From Solirubrum puertoriconensis (GTDB lineage: Bacteria; Bacteroidota; Bacteroidia; Cytophagales; Hymenobacteraceae): a stretch of 64,000 bases of DNA. The position numbers and the translations under genes were made by a program. The stretch is taken from positions 930,001 through 994,000 of the forward strand of contig NZ_LNAL01000008.1 in assembly GCF_001483135.1 (NCBI RefSeq). The letters run 5' to 3'. The notes under the pieces are model-generated. The model was not told the DNA's origin. It did not search any database and saw nothing but the letters and a program-made list of their open reading frames with translations. Position 1 is the stretch's first letter; every line of letters starts with the position of its first letter. Of the stretch, positions 53,440 to 61,051 are shown in pieces.

Positions 53440-53757
53440 CTACAGAAACATCAGCTTAATGCTGCCCCACGAGCGGCTAATCACATTTGGTCGGCCAGCT
53501 GGGGCCGATACGCCATCGTTGGCGCGAGCAGCCAAACCATAAACGTTGTTGTGGAGGGCCGCAAATGGCTGGGCCGAGAACTTGCTGCTGCGGGCCAAGG
53601 TCGTGCCGTTGGGCAGCAACAAATAGCCGTGGGTTTGCTGAGTGATTACGGGTTGAGCTTGCGGCTTAGCTTGATAGTAGGAAACAATGGGCTGCAGGGC
53701 CGCTGCGGAAATAACCAATGCCAACAGCGACAGGCTAAAAAGATATTTTCGCGTCAT
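53440..53757 (-). CDS. Small hypothetical exported or anchored protein
   Basis: A 105-residue protein starting MTRKYLFSLSLLALVISAAAL, a signal peptide or anchor. The rest is polar with no recognised domain (GYLLLPNGTTLARSSKF, PNVISRSWGSIKLMFL). ATG 53757 is chosen; it has its own TACTTTTG box and terminator, so it is a single-gene unit. Confidence 0.6.
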   Translation of the reverse strand: MTRKYLFSLSLLALVISAAALQPIVSYYQAKPQAQPVITQQTHGYLLLPNGTTLARSSKFSAQPFAALHNNVYGLAARANDGVSAPAGRPNVISRSWGSIKLMFL

Positions 53758-53810
53758 AAGTCGGCACAAAGTAAAGCAACGAACAGGATGCTTACGGTAG
53801 TATGATTGCA

Positions 53811-53818
53811 CAAAAGTA
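53811..53818 (-). promoter_or_regulatory. -7 box of the 53440 gene (TACTTTTG)
   Basis: Minus-strand TACTTTTG, 53 bases before ATG 53757. A TTG lies too close to serve as -33. Confidence 0.4.
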
Positions 53819-53901
53819 GCTGATCCGTCTATTTCGGGGGAGTTATATACATGTGGCCTCCGGAAAACCCCTAAGCTCTTTTCTTTTAAGTGTCAACGTT
53901 G

Positions 53902-53909
53902 TAACTTTG
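53902..53909 (+). promoter_or_regulatory. -7 box of rpmE2 (TAACTTTG)
   Basis: TAACTTTG matches TAnnTTTG; the leader before ATG 53963 is about 48 bases. Confidence 0.45.
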
Positions 53910-53962
53910 CCGTCCCTTCCGCAAAATCGGCAGGGCCACAAGGAAACAACCGCATTAGCGTC

Positions 53963-54208
53963 ATGAAAAAGGACATCCACCCCGAGTACCGCGAGGTAGT
54001 GTTTCAAGACACCACGAGCGACTTCAAATTCATCACCCGTTCGACCATGACCTCGAACGAGACCGTTACGATGGAAGACGGCAAAACTTACCCCGTTATC
54101 AAGGTGGAAGTTAGCAGCCAGTCGCACCCCTTCTACACCGGTAAGAACGTACTGCTCGACACCGCCGGCCGCGTGGAGAAGTTCCGCAACCGCTACCAGA
54201 AGAAGTAG
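53963..54208 (+). CDS. rpmE2: Ribosomal protein L31, type B (zinc-free)
   Basis: An 81-residue L31 of the C-minus type, beginning [20 protein letters not shown] with [12 protein letters not shown] and ending KFRNRYQKK. It lacks the CxxC zinc-binding pairs of L31 type A, so it is the form that replaces it when zinc is low. It is followed by a strong terminator. Confidence 0.97.
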   Translation: MKKDIHPEYREVVFQDTTSDFKFITRSTMTSNETVTMEDGKTYPVIKVEVSSQSHPFYTGKNVLLDTAGRVEKFRNRYQKK

Positions 54209-54255
54209 TAAGCCTGCGTGGTCTTGTGGCCACCATGCGTTAGCTTTTTGCCCGA

Positions 54256-54288
54256 AACTCCTTCCGGTTCGTCCGGAAGGAGTTTTTT
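54256..54288 (+). terminator. Terminator of rpmE2
   Basis: Perfect 12-base arms (54256-54267 and 54273-54284) and a T run to 54288. Confidence 0.93.
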
Positions 54289-54363
54289 GTTTGCCAACTT
54301 TGCAGCCTGACTGCATTGCGCCCTTGCGCGCCCACTTGCTACCAGCCGTTTTCGGCTTTCGCC

Positions 54364-55611
54364 ATGACTGTACTGCTCTTCGACGACCCCGCCATTCGGC
54401 CCAACCTGCTGCCTTTCACCTTCACGCGGCCCGTGGCGGCCCTGCGCTGCGGCATTCTTACCATTGCCGAGAAGTGGCAGCACCGCCTAGGTGAGGAAAC
54501 CGTAAACTACCTCACCGAGCCGTACCTGCAGGCCAGGTACCCGGCAGGCAATACCGCAGGCCCCGCCCTCGTCATCAACGGTGCCGTGTGCCCCGATGAG
54601 CTGCTGACCCAGCAAGTGCAGGCCCTGCAGCCCGGCGAGGCGCTCTACGACGACGAGCTGCTGGTAGCCGCGCACCTAGCCGATGCCAGCAAAGTGGCCG
54701 AGCTGATTCAGGAAGGTTTCCGCAAAACGCACAACGTGGCCGAGCCGGTGGAGGTGATTAAGCACCCGTGGCACCTGTTTCTGCGCAACGGCGCCGAAAT
54801 CCGCCAGGACTTTGAACTGCTGACCAAAGGCCGCCAGTCGCAGCCGGTAAACGACCCGCACACCATCGTGTACGCGCCCGAAAACATCTTCATCGAGGAA
54901 GGCGTGAAGATCCGGGCCGCTATCCTCAATGCCGAAGACGGCCCGATTTACCTAGGCAAGAACTCGCAGGTGCACGAGGGAGCCATCATTAAAGGGCCGC
55001 TGGCCCTAGGTGAGGGGGCGCACATCAACGCCGGGGCCAAGATGCGCGGCGACAACACCGTGGGCCCGCACTGCAAAGTGGGCGGCGAAGTGGGCAACTC
55101 CATCTTCATGGGTTTCTCCAACAAAGGCCACGACGGTTACGTGGGCAACTCCGTGATAGGGGAGTGGTGCAACTTAGGGGCCGACACCAACACCTCGAAC
55201 CTGAAGAACAACTACGCCCCGGTGAAAATCTGGAGCCACGCGGCCAACCGCTTCGTGAACACGGGGCAGCAGTTTTGCGGCCTGATGATGGGCGACCACA
55301 GCAAATGCGGCATCAACACCATGTTCAACACCGGCACGGTGGTGGGTGTGGCGGCCAACATCTTTGGCGCCGGTTTCCCGCGCAACTTCATTCCGTCGTT
55401 TAGCTGGGGCGGCGCTTCGGGCTTCGAAACCTTCCGCCTGAACAAAGTAGCCGAAGTGGCCGAGCGCGTAATGGCCCGCCGCAGCGTGCCTTACGATGAA
55501 GTGGAGCGCAGCATCATGAGCAAAGTATTCGAGCTGACTACCAAGGACCGCGTGTGGGAGCGCGCCACAAACCTCGCCTCTGCCGAGGATAACACCACCA
55601 TCGAGTTGTAA
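54364..55611 (+). CDS. GlmU-like nucleotidyltransferase/acetyltransferase, Bacteroidetes type
   Basis: A 415-residue protein similar to the alternative bacterial GlmU group. The N-terminal part is a nucleotidyltransferase-like fold (MTVLLFDDPAIRPNLLPFTF, TRPVAALRCGILTIAEKW). From about residue 180 a left-handed beta-helix of hexapeptide repeats runs on (GVKIRAAILNAEDGPIYLG, GEGAHINAGAKMRGDNTVG). It probably makes UDP-N-acetylglucosamine or a related sugar nucleotide for cell-wall synthesis. ATG 54364 is chosen. It is first in a unit with the small membrane protein and holB. Confidence 0.9.
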   Translation: MTVLLFDDPAIRPNLLPFTFTRPVAALRCGILTIAEKWQHRLGEETVNYLTEPYLQARYPAGNTAGPALVINGAVCPDELLTQQVQALQPGEALYDDELLVAAHLADASKVAELIQEGFRKTHNVAEPVEVIKHPWHLFLRNGAEIRQDFELLTKGRQSQPVNDPHTIVYAPENIFIEEGVKIRAAILNAEDGPIYLGKNSQVHEGAIIKGPLALGEGAHINAGAKMRGDNTVGPHCKVGGEVGNSIFMGFSNKGHDGYVGNSVIGEWCNLGADTNTSNLKNNYAPVKIWSHAANRFVNTGQQFCGLMMGDHSKCGINTMFNTGTVVGVAANIFGAGFPRNFIPSFSWGGASGFETFRLNKVAEVAERVMARRSVPYDEVERSIMSKVFELTTKDRVWERATNLASAEDNTTIEL

Positions 55612-55640
55612 ACCCTAAGGTTCCATTAGCTGCTGACCAC

Positions 55641-55931
55641 GTGAAGCCAACCGACGAAGAAGAACCCGCCTCGGGCTTGCAGGGCACCGATTTCGCGGTA
55701 GCCATGTTTGCCACCATGTTTATGGGCACCGGCGCCGTGCTCGACACCATCACGTCGGTGAAGCTCGGCGCGGCATCGTTGGTGGTAACGGGCTTGGGGC
55801 TGTGGTTGCTGTTTCGCTGGCTCCGCTCGGGCCGGCCGCAGGTGCAGCGCTTCGTCGGGGCGGTGGTCATTGTAGCTGTTGTTCTGAGTGCACGCGTGCT
55901 GCTGAAGAAGGTGCTGCTGACGGGCTTTTAA
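55641..55931 (+). CDS. Small hypothetical membrane protein
   Basis: A 96-residue protein with two or three hydrophobic segments (FAVAMFATMFMGTGAVL, LGAASLVVTGLGLWLLFRWL, FVGAVVIVAVVLSARVLL). No family recognised. The start is GTG 55641. It lies 29 bases after the GlmU-like gene and eight before holB, so it is surely co-transcribed with both. Confidence 0.65.
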   Translation: MKPTDEEEPASGLQGTDFAVAMFATMFMGTGAVLDTITSVKLGAASLVVTGLGLWLLFRWLRSGRPQVQRFVGAVVIVAVVLSARVLLKKVLLTGF

Positions 55932-55939
55932 CTACTAAA

Positions 55940-57082
55940 ATGCGTTTCGCTGATATTCCGGGACTGGAGGAGGTAAAGCAGGTACTACGCCAATCGGTGC
56001 GGCGCCAGCACGTGGCCCACGCGCAGCTGTTTCGTGGCGCCGAAGGCACCGGAGCCTTGGCACTGGCCCTGGCGTACGCGGCGTTTCTGAACTGCGAAAA
56101 CAGCCAGCCCGACGATTCGTGCGGCGAGTGCCCCAGCTGCCGCAAGGTAAATAAGCTGGTGCACCCCGACCTGAACTTCATCCTACCCGTTACCACTACC
56201 AAGCAAGTCAGCAAAGACGCGCTCAGCCACCGGTTTGCGGCCGAGTGGCGTGCCTTTGTGCTGGCCGACGGCGGCACCTACCTAGGGCTGAACGATTGGA
56301 TGCAGCACATCGGGGCTGATAATAAGCAAGGCAGCATCAGCAAAGACGAAGCCGTGCAGCTGCTCAAGCTGGTGTCGCTGAAAGCATTCGAGGCACAGTT
56401 TAAAGTAGTAGTGATTTGGCTGCCCGAGCTGATGCACCCCGCCGCCGCCAACGCCGTGCTGAAGCTGCTGGAGGAGCCGCCACCCGCAACGGTGTTCCTG
56501 CTCGTGAGCCAGCAACCAGAGAAGCTGCTGCCTACCATCGTGAGCCGCGTGCAGGTGGTGCCCGTGCGCCGCTTTCAGGAGCCCGAAATTACCGGCTACT
56601 TGGTGCAGCACTATCACATGCCCGAGGTGAAGGCGCGGCAATTGGCCCTGGTGAGCGAAGGCAACCTAGGTGCCGCCATTGCCTCGCGCGACGCGCCCGA
56701 CAACGACTACTTCACCTTCTTTGCCGAGTGGATGCGCTCTTGCTTTGCCGCCGAGCGCAACCTCGATAAGCTGGTGGCTGCGGCCGATAACTTCCAGAAG
56801 ATGGGCCGCGAAAACCAGAAAGAATTCTTACAATACGCGTTGGGTTTGGTGCGCAAGGTGCTGCTCTACGGCCTCGATGCGCAGCTGGTGCCGCACCTGC
56901 CCGCGGCCGAGCAAACCTTTATTGGCAAGTTCAGCCCGTTTGTGCACCGCCAAAACGCCGAGGGCATAGCCCGGGTGCTCAACGATGCGCATTTTCACGT
57001 AGAGCGGAACGCGCATCCGCGTATTGTGTTCGTGGATACGTCGTTGCAGGTGGCTGATTTGCTGCGCGTACCGCTGAACTAG
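55940..57082 (+). CDS. holB: DNA polymerase III delta-prime subunit
   Basis: A 380-residue clamp-loader subunit. It begins MRFADIPGLEEVKQVLRQSV with HVAHAQLFRGAEGTGALALA; the P-loop position lacks the usual GKT lysine, as is typical of delta-prime, which does not use ATP. A zinc finger CENSQPDDSCGECPSC follows, then NAVLKLLEEPPPATVFLLVS and IVSRVQVV. ATG 55940 gives the family N-terminus; the longer frame starts at 55802. Confidence 0.92.
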   Translation: MRFADIPGLEEVKQVLRQSVRRQHVAHAQLFRGAEGTGALALALAYAAFLNCENSQPDDSCGECPSCRKVNKLVHPDLNFILPVTTTKQVSKDALSHRFAAEWRAFVLADGGTYLGLNDWMQHIGADNKQGSISKDEAVQLLKLVSLKAFEAQFKVVVIWLPELMHPAAANAVLKLLEEPPPATVFLLVSQQPEKLLPTIVSRVQVVPVRRFQEPEITGYLVQHYHMPEVKARQLALVSEGNLGAAIASRDAPDNDYFTFFAEWMRSCFAAERNLDKLVAAADNFQKMGRENQKEFLQYALGLVRKVLLYGLDAQLVPHLPAAEQTFIGKFSPFVHRQNAEGIARVLNDAHFHVERNAHPRIVFVDTSLQVADLLRVPLN

Positions 57083-57147
57083 CAAGCGGCAGCTGCATCC
57101 AAAGCTGCAAGCCCGCTGGTTCTCTCTTTAACTCCGAAACTCATTCC

Positions 57148-58104
57148 ATGTCCTCTCGTCCTATTCGTATCGGTACCCGCGGCAGCAAGCTTGCCTTGTG
57201 GCAGGCCAACCACGTAGCCGATACGCTTAATGCCGCTGGCCTCGCCACTGAAATTGTCATCATCACAACCAAAGGCGACGTAGTACTCGACCGTTCTTTG
57301 GACAAGATTGGCGCGAAAGGCGTGTTTACCGAAGAGCTGGAAGAAAGCCTCCGAACCGGCCACATCGACATTGCCGTGCACAGCGCCAAAGACGTGCAGA
57401 GCCACATCCCCGACGATCTGGAGTTGCTGGCCTTTATGTCGCGCGAACGGGTGAACGACGTTATCATCAGCTTCGACCCGGAGTTTACCCTCGACCGCCC
57501 CGATATTGTGCTGGGCACCAGTAGCACGCGCCGCCGCGCCCTGCTCAAGCGCCATTACCCCAACGCTATTACGGCCGAAGCCCGCGGCAACCTGCAAACC
57601 CGCCTGCGCAAGCTCGAGGAAGGCCAGTACGATGCCTTGGTGCTAGCCTTTGCCGGCGTGCACCGCATGCAGTACGACAACCTGATTGTGCAGGTACTGC
57701 CCGAAACGCAGTTCATCCCGGCCGCCGGCCAGGGTTCGGTAGCTATTGAGTGCGCCAAAAGCCTCAACGCGGAGCGCAAAGAAACCCTGCGCAAGCTCCT
57801 CGACGACCCCGATACGCACACCTGCCTCGCAGCCGAACGCGCTTATCTGCGCACCATGGAAGGCGGCTGCAGCATCCCGTCGTTCGCCTTGGCCACATTC
57901 ACCGACGAAGGCACGCTGCAACTGCACGGCGGCCTTATCAGCCTCGATGGGCAGCAGTACGTGGAGGAAATCCAAAGCACCACCGACCCCGACGCCGCTG
58001 CTGCCCTAGGTGTAGCCGTGGCCGAAAACGTGCTGAGCCGCGGCGGCAAGGCCATCCTGAGCGAAATTCGCCAGCACCGCGAGTCGGAGTCGACGACGTT
58101 CTAA
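57148..58104 (+). CDS. hemC: Porphobilinogen deaminase
   Basis: A 318-residue enzyme that links four porphobilinogens into hydroxymethylbilane for haem and cobalamin synthesis. IRIGTRGSKLALWQANHVAD at the start, KGVFTEELEESL, AVHSAKDVQ and TSSTRRRALL are standard. The dipyrromethane cofactor Cys is in EGGCSIP. The gene starts at ATG 57148 and is followed by a long palindrome. Confidence 0.97.
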   Translation: MSSRPIRIGTRGSKLALWQANHVADTLNAAGLATEIVIITTKGDVVLDRSLDKIGAKGVFTEELEESLRTGHIDIAVHSAKDVQSHIPDDLELLAFMSRERVNDVIISFDPEFTLDRPDIVLGTSSTRRRALLKRHYPNAITAEARGNLQTRLRKLEEGQYDALVLAFAGVHRMQYDNLIVQVLPETQFIPAAGQGSVAIECAKSLNAERKETLRKLLDDPDTHTCLAAERAYLRTMEGGCSIPSFALATFTDEGTLQLHGGLISLDGQQYVEEIQSTTDPDAAAALGVAVAENVLSRGGKAILSEIRQHRESESTTF

Positions 58105-58119
58105 AGGAACGCAGAACTG

Positions 58120-58167
58120 AGTAGCGCGATGTAGCGCGGGCTGAAGTCCGCGCTACATCGCGCTACT
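58120..58167. repeat. Perfect 20-bp palindromic hairpin after hemC
   Basis: Arms 58120-58139 and 58148-58167 are perfect complements with an eight-base loop. It is longer than most terminators here and is followed by ATTTTG. It could be the hemC terminator or one copy of a REP/MITE-like dispersed palindrome; no second copy was noticed in the window. Confidence 0.6.
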
Positions 58168-58234
58168 ATTTTGACGAGCTGTTTGCCTTGCGAGGCCAAC
58201 GTTACATTCGTGCTTGCCGTTATGCACGTTCGTT

Positions 58235-58852
58235 ATGCCCGCATCTGGTCCGTACCCGCCCGAACTGCTGCGCACCGCACGCTTGGTGCTGCGCCCCTTC
58301 AGCATTGCGGATGCTCCTGCCTTGGCTGAGCTGATAGCCGCCGAACGCCCTAGGTTGCTGCGCAACTTTCCGCGTACGGTGGGGGCTATCCAGGACGAGG
58401 CCACCGCTGGGGTGTACATTACCCTGCGCGAAACCGATTGGCACCTGCGCACGGCCTTTCAGTACGGCTTGTGGTTGCCGGGCAGGTCAAGCCGCAGCCA
58501 ACAATGCGTAGGCTACATCAGCCTGCGCGATATGCACTGGACGCCGTTTGATGTGCCCAAAGCCGAGCTAGGATACTGGCTGGCAGCCACCCACGAGGGC
58601 CAAGGCCTGATGCGCGAAGCTTTGCCCGTGGTACTGCAGGCGGTGTTCGGGGCAGTGGGGCTCGAAAAGCTGTTTGCCCGCGTGCTGCCCGAAAACGTAC
58701 GCAGCAGCCAGTTGCTGCTGCACCTAGGATTTCGGCGCAGCGGCGTGTTGCGGCGTGAATTTCGCTGCGGTGACGACGGCACCATTCACGACATCGACTA
58801 CTACGACTTATTGCGCGAGGAATGGCACGCGCGCTCGGCCGAAACCGCTTAG
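58235..58852 (+). CDS. GNAT N-acetyltransferase, RimJ/RimL type
   Basis: A 205-residue acetyltransferase. It begins with ELLRTARLVLRPFSIADAPA, then a GYWLAATHEGQGLMREAL acetyl-CoA motif and PENVRSSQLLLHLGFRRSG. It belongs to the same subgroup as the 1514 gene but is not a close copy. ATG 58235 (MPASGPYPP) is preferred to the TTG at 58214. A weak TACATTCG box lies upstream. Confidence 0.88.
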   Translation: MPASGPYPPELLRTARLVLRPFSIADAPALAELIAAERPRLLRNFPRTVGAIQDEATAGVYITLRETDWHLRTAFQYGLWLPGRSSRSQQCVGYISLRDMHWTPFDVPKAELGYWLAATHEGQGLMREALPVVLQAVFGAVGLEKLFARVLPENVRSSQLLLHLGFRRSGVLRREFRCGDDGTIHDIDYYDLLREEWHARSAETA

Positions 58853-58888
58853 CTTCGCTGTCAGATTTCCTTGCCCTACCTCATTGCT

Positions 58889-59566
58889 ATGAAGAGCTTC
58901 CCCCGCTTAACCGTTGCTGTGGCCGCATTGCTGCTGTTGGGCACTGCCCCGGCTGTGCAAGCCCAGAAACAAGAAACCAAGATCAAGCAAAAAACCACCA
59001 AACCCCGCAAAAAGGACGAGGTGGTAACGCTGCACGTAACCCAAAACGGTACCGCCCTAGGTGACGTTCGGCTGGTGCTGTTCGAGCAGACGCCGCTGCA
59101 CAAAGCCAACTTTCTGAAGCGCGCCGAGGGTAAGCTGTACGACGGTACTACCTTCCACCGCGTGATTCCCAACTTCATGGTGCAGGGCGGCGACCCAAAC
59201 TCCAAGGACGACGACCCCACCAACGACGGCATGGGCCAGCCCAACGACCCGCGCATTCCGGCTGAAATTCGGCCCGAACTGCGGCACAAGCGCGGGGCTG
59301 TAGCCGCGGCCCGCATGGGCGGGCCGGCCGGTACGCCCAGCAGCAACGCGCAATTCTACATCGTGCAGAACCCCAACGGCACGCCTCACCTCGACGGCAT
59401 GTACACCGTGTTTGGGCAGGTTATCCAAGGCCAGGAAGTGGTTGACAAAATTGCCGAAATGCCGCGCAACGAAATGGACCGCCCCGATCAAGCCGTGAAA
59501 ATGACCGTGGAGGTAGATAAGCTCAAAAAGAAGAAAATCACCCAGCTGTACGGCTACCAGTATTAA
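58889..59566 (+). CDS. Exported cyclophilin-type peptidyl-prolyl isomerase
   Basis: A 225-residue cyclophilin. A signal peptide (MKSFPRLTVAVAALLLLGTA) is cleaved near VQA before QKQE, then a Lys-rich spacer and the catalytic fold: TTFHRVIPNFMVQGGDP, NAQFYIVQN and YTVFGQVIQGQEVV. It acts on prolines in the periplasm. ATG 58889 is chosen because it starts the signal peptide. It is followed after 16 bases by the RfbD-like gene. Confidence 0.93.
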   Translation: MKSFPRLTVAVAALLLLGTAPAVQAQKQETKIKQKTTKPRKKDEVVTLHVTQNGTALGDVRLVLFEQTPLHKANFLKRAEGKLYDGTTFHRVIPNFMVQGGDPNSKDDDPTNDGMGQPNDPRIPAEIRPELRHKRGAVAAARMGGPAGTPSSNAQFYIVQNPNGTPHLDGMYTVFGQVIQGQEVVDKIAEMPRNEMDRPDQAVKMTVEVDKLKKKKITQLYGYQY

Positions 59567-59582
59567 TCCAGAACTCAACTAC

Positions 59583-60482
59583 ATGCGTCTTCTCATTACC
59601 GGAGCCAACGGCTTGTTGGGCCAGAAATTAATCGGGCTGCTGCACCAAGAGCCCAGCGTGGAGCTGATTGCCACCTCGCGCGGCTCGAACCGCCTAGGCG
59701 AGGTATTCCCCAACGTGCCCTTTTCCGCCCTCGATGTAACCAACGCCGAGCAAGTAGAGCAGGTAATTGGCGAGCTGAAGCCCACGCACGTCATACACAC
59801 CGCCGCCATGACGAACGTGGATGAGTGCGAGCTAAACCATGAAGCTTGCTGGCTGCAAAACGTAACGGCCACCGAAAACCTGGCCCGCACCTGCGCCGCG
59901 CACGACGTGCACCTCACGCACCTAAGCACCGACTTTATCTTCGACGGCTCGCACGGCCCGCTCACCGAAGACGCCACGCCCAACCCCATCAGCTACTACG
60001 GCCAAAGCAAACTGGCTGCCGAGCAAGCGGTGCAAAACACCGCCAACCTGCGCTGGGCCATTGCCCGCACCGTGCTGGTGTACGGCGTGCTGCACGGCGG
60101 CGGCCGCACCAACATTGTGCTGTGGGTGCGCAACTCCCTGCGCGAAGGCAAGCAGATTAAGGTGGTGAATGACCAGTGGCGCACGCCTACCCTGGCCGAA
60201 GACCTGGCTCAGGGCTGCTGGCTGATTGCCAAGCAAAGCGCCCGCGGCATCTTCAACATCTCGGGCCGCGAGCTGCTCACGCCCTACGACATTGCCCTGC
60301 GCGTAGCCGATCATTTCAGCCTCGACAAGTCGCTCATCATCGAAGCCGACGGCAGCACCTTTACGCAGCCCGCCAAACGCCCGCCGCGCACCGGCTTCAT
60401 CATCGAGAAAGCCGAAAAGGAGTTGGGTTACCGCCCGCACAGCTTCACTGAAGGCATTGACATTGTGGCCGCCCAGGCCTAG
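59583..60482 (+). CDS. dTDP-4-dehydrorhamnose reductase-like SDR
   Basis: A 299-residue extended SDR of the RmlD/RfbD group, which reduces a nucleotide-linked 4-keto sugar. GANGLLGQK near residue 8, HTAAMTNVDECE, STDFIFDGS and YYGQSKLAAE with the YxxxK pair are diagnostic. Other rhamnose genes are not adjacent, so the sugar is unproven. It starts at ATG 59583 and is probably co-transcribed with the cyclophilin. Confidence 0.88.
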   Translation: MRLLITGANGLLGQKLIGLLHQEPSVELIATSRGSNRLGEVFPNVPFSALDVTNAEQVEQVIGELKPTHVIHTAAMTNVDECELNHEACWLQNVTATENLARTCAAHDVHLTHLSTDFIFDGSHGPLTEDATPNPISYYGQSKLAAEQAVQNTANLRWAIARTVLVYGVLHGGGRTNIVLWVRNSLREGKQIKVVNDQWRTPTLAEDLAQGCWLIAKQSARGIFNISGRELLTPYDIALRVADHFSLDKSLIIEADGSTFTQPAKRPPRTGFIIEKAEKELGYRPHSFTEGIDIVAAQA

Positions 60483-61051
60483 TACCGCGCAACGCAGCGC
60501 CTATTTAGCTTCCGCGACCTTCAGTTTGGCCTGCAGCGCAGGAGGTGACACTTAATTGTTGCCCTAGGTGCTGCTATCAGAGTTGTACCCGAAGAGCGTG
60601 AGCTAAAGTTTGTGCCTTACTCTTCAAACGAGCCCTGAGCATCCACGCTCGGGGCTCGTTCGTGTTTGGGTGACATCGGGCCAAAGTCGTTAAGCGTTGG
60701 CTACACCAGCTCCACGCACCAATACAGCCACTTCCGCCACAAAAAATACAGTCCAACGAAGACGGTGCGCAGGACCTAGGTGCTTTGGCAGTAAACGCAT
60801 AAGAACAGCACAAAGCTTGCCGTACGGCAGGCCTTGTACGTTACTAAGCTTGCTTCTGTCGAGTGGATATCGGCATGGTCGAGCTGTTTGCTTATCTTTC
60901 AGATGGGCGGAGGTGTCGATAGCCCAACCGAACACCGCAATTAGTTGGTCTTTGCCAAATGACGTGGAGTTCGGGCTTGCGGCACACTTGGCGCCTGCTA
61001 CTGCAATACCCTGCAATGCGGGGCTGTATTCACTTGAGGCTTGGTTCTTTT
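60483..61051. other. Non-coding stretch before the subtilase-like gene
   Basis: No gene that I can support lies in these 569 bases. Two CCTAGG copies (60563, 60775) and a hairpin at 60629-60658 (12-base arms with one G-U) are present; the hairpin may end the upstream unit. A minus-strand frame at 60690-61016 has no recognisable family and may be decayed sequence. Confidence 0.5.

Noticed and set aside
60690-61016. Minus-strand frame of 108 codons before the subtilase gene, suspected transposase remnant
   Set aside because: No transposase motif or terminal repeat could be seen, so it is only noted as possible decayed sequence.
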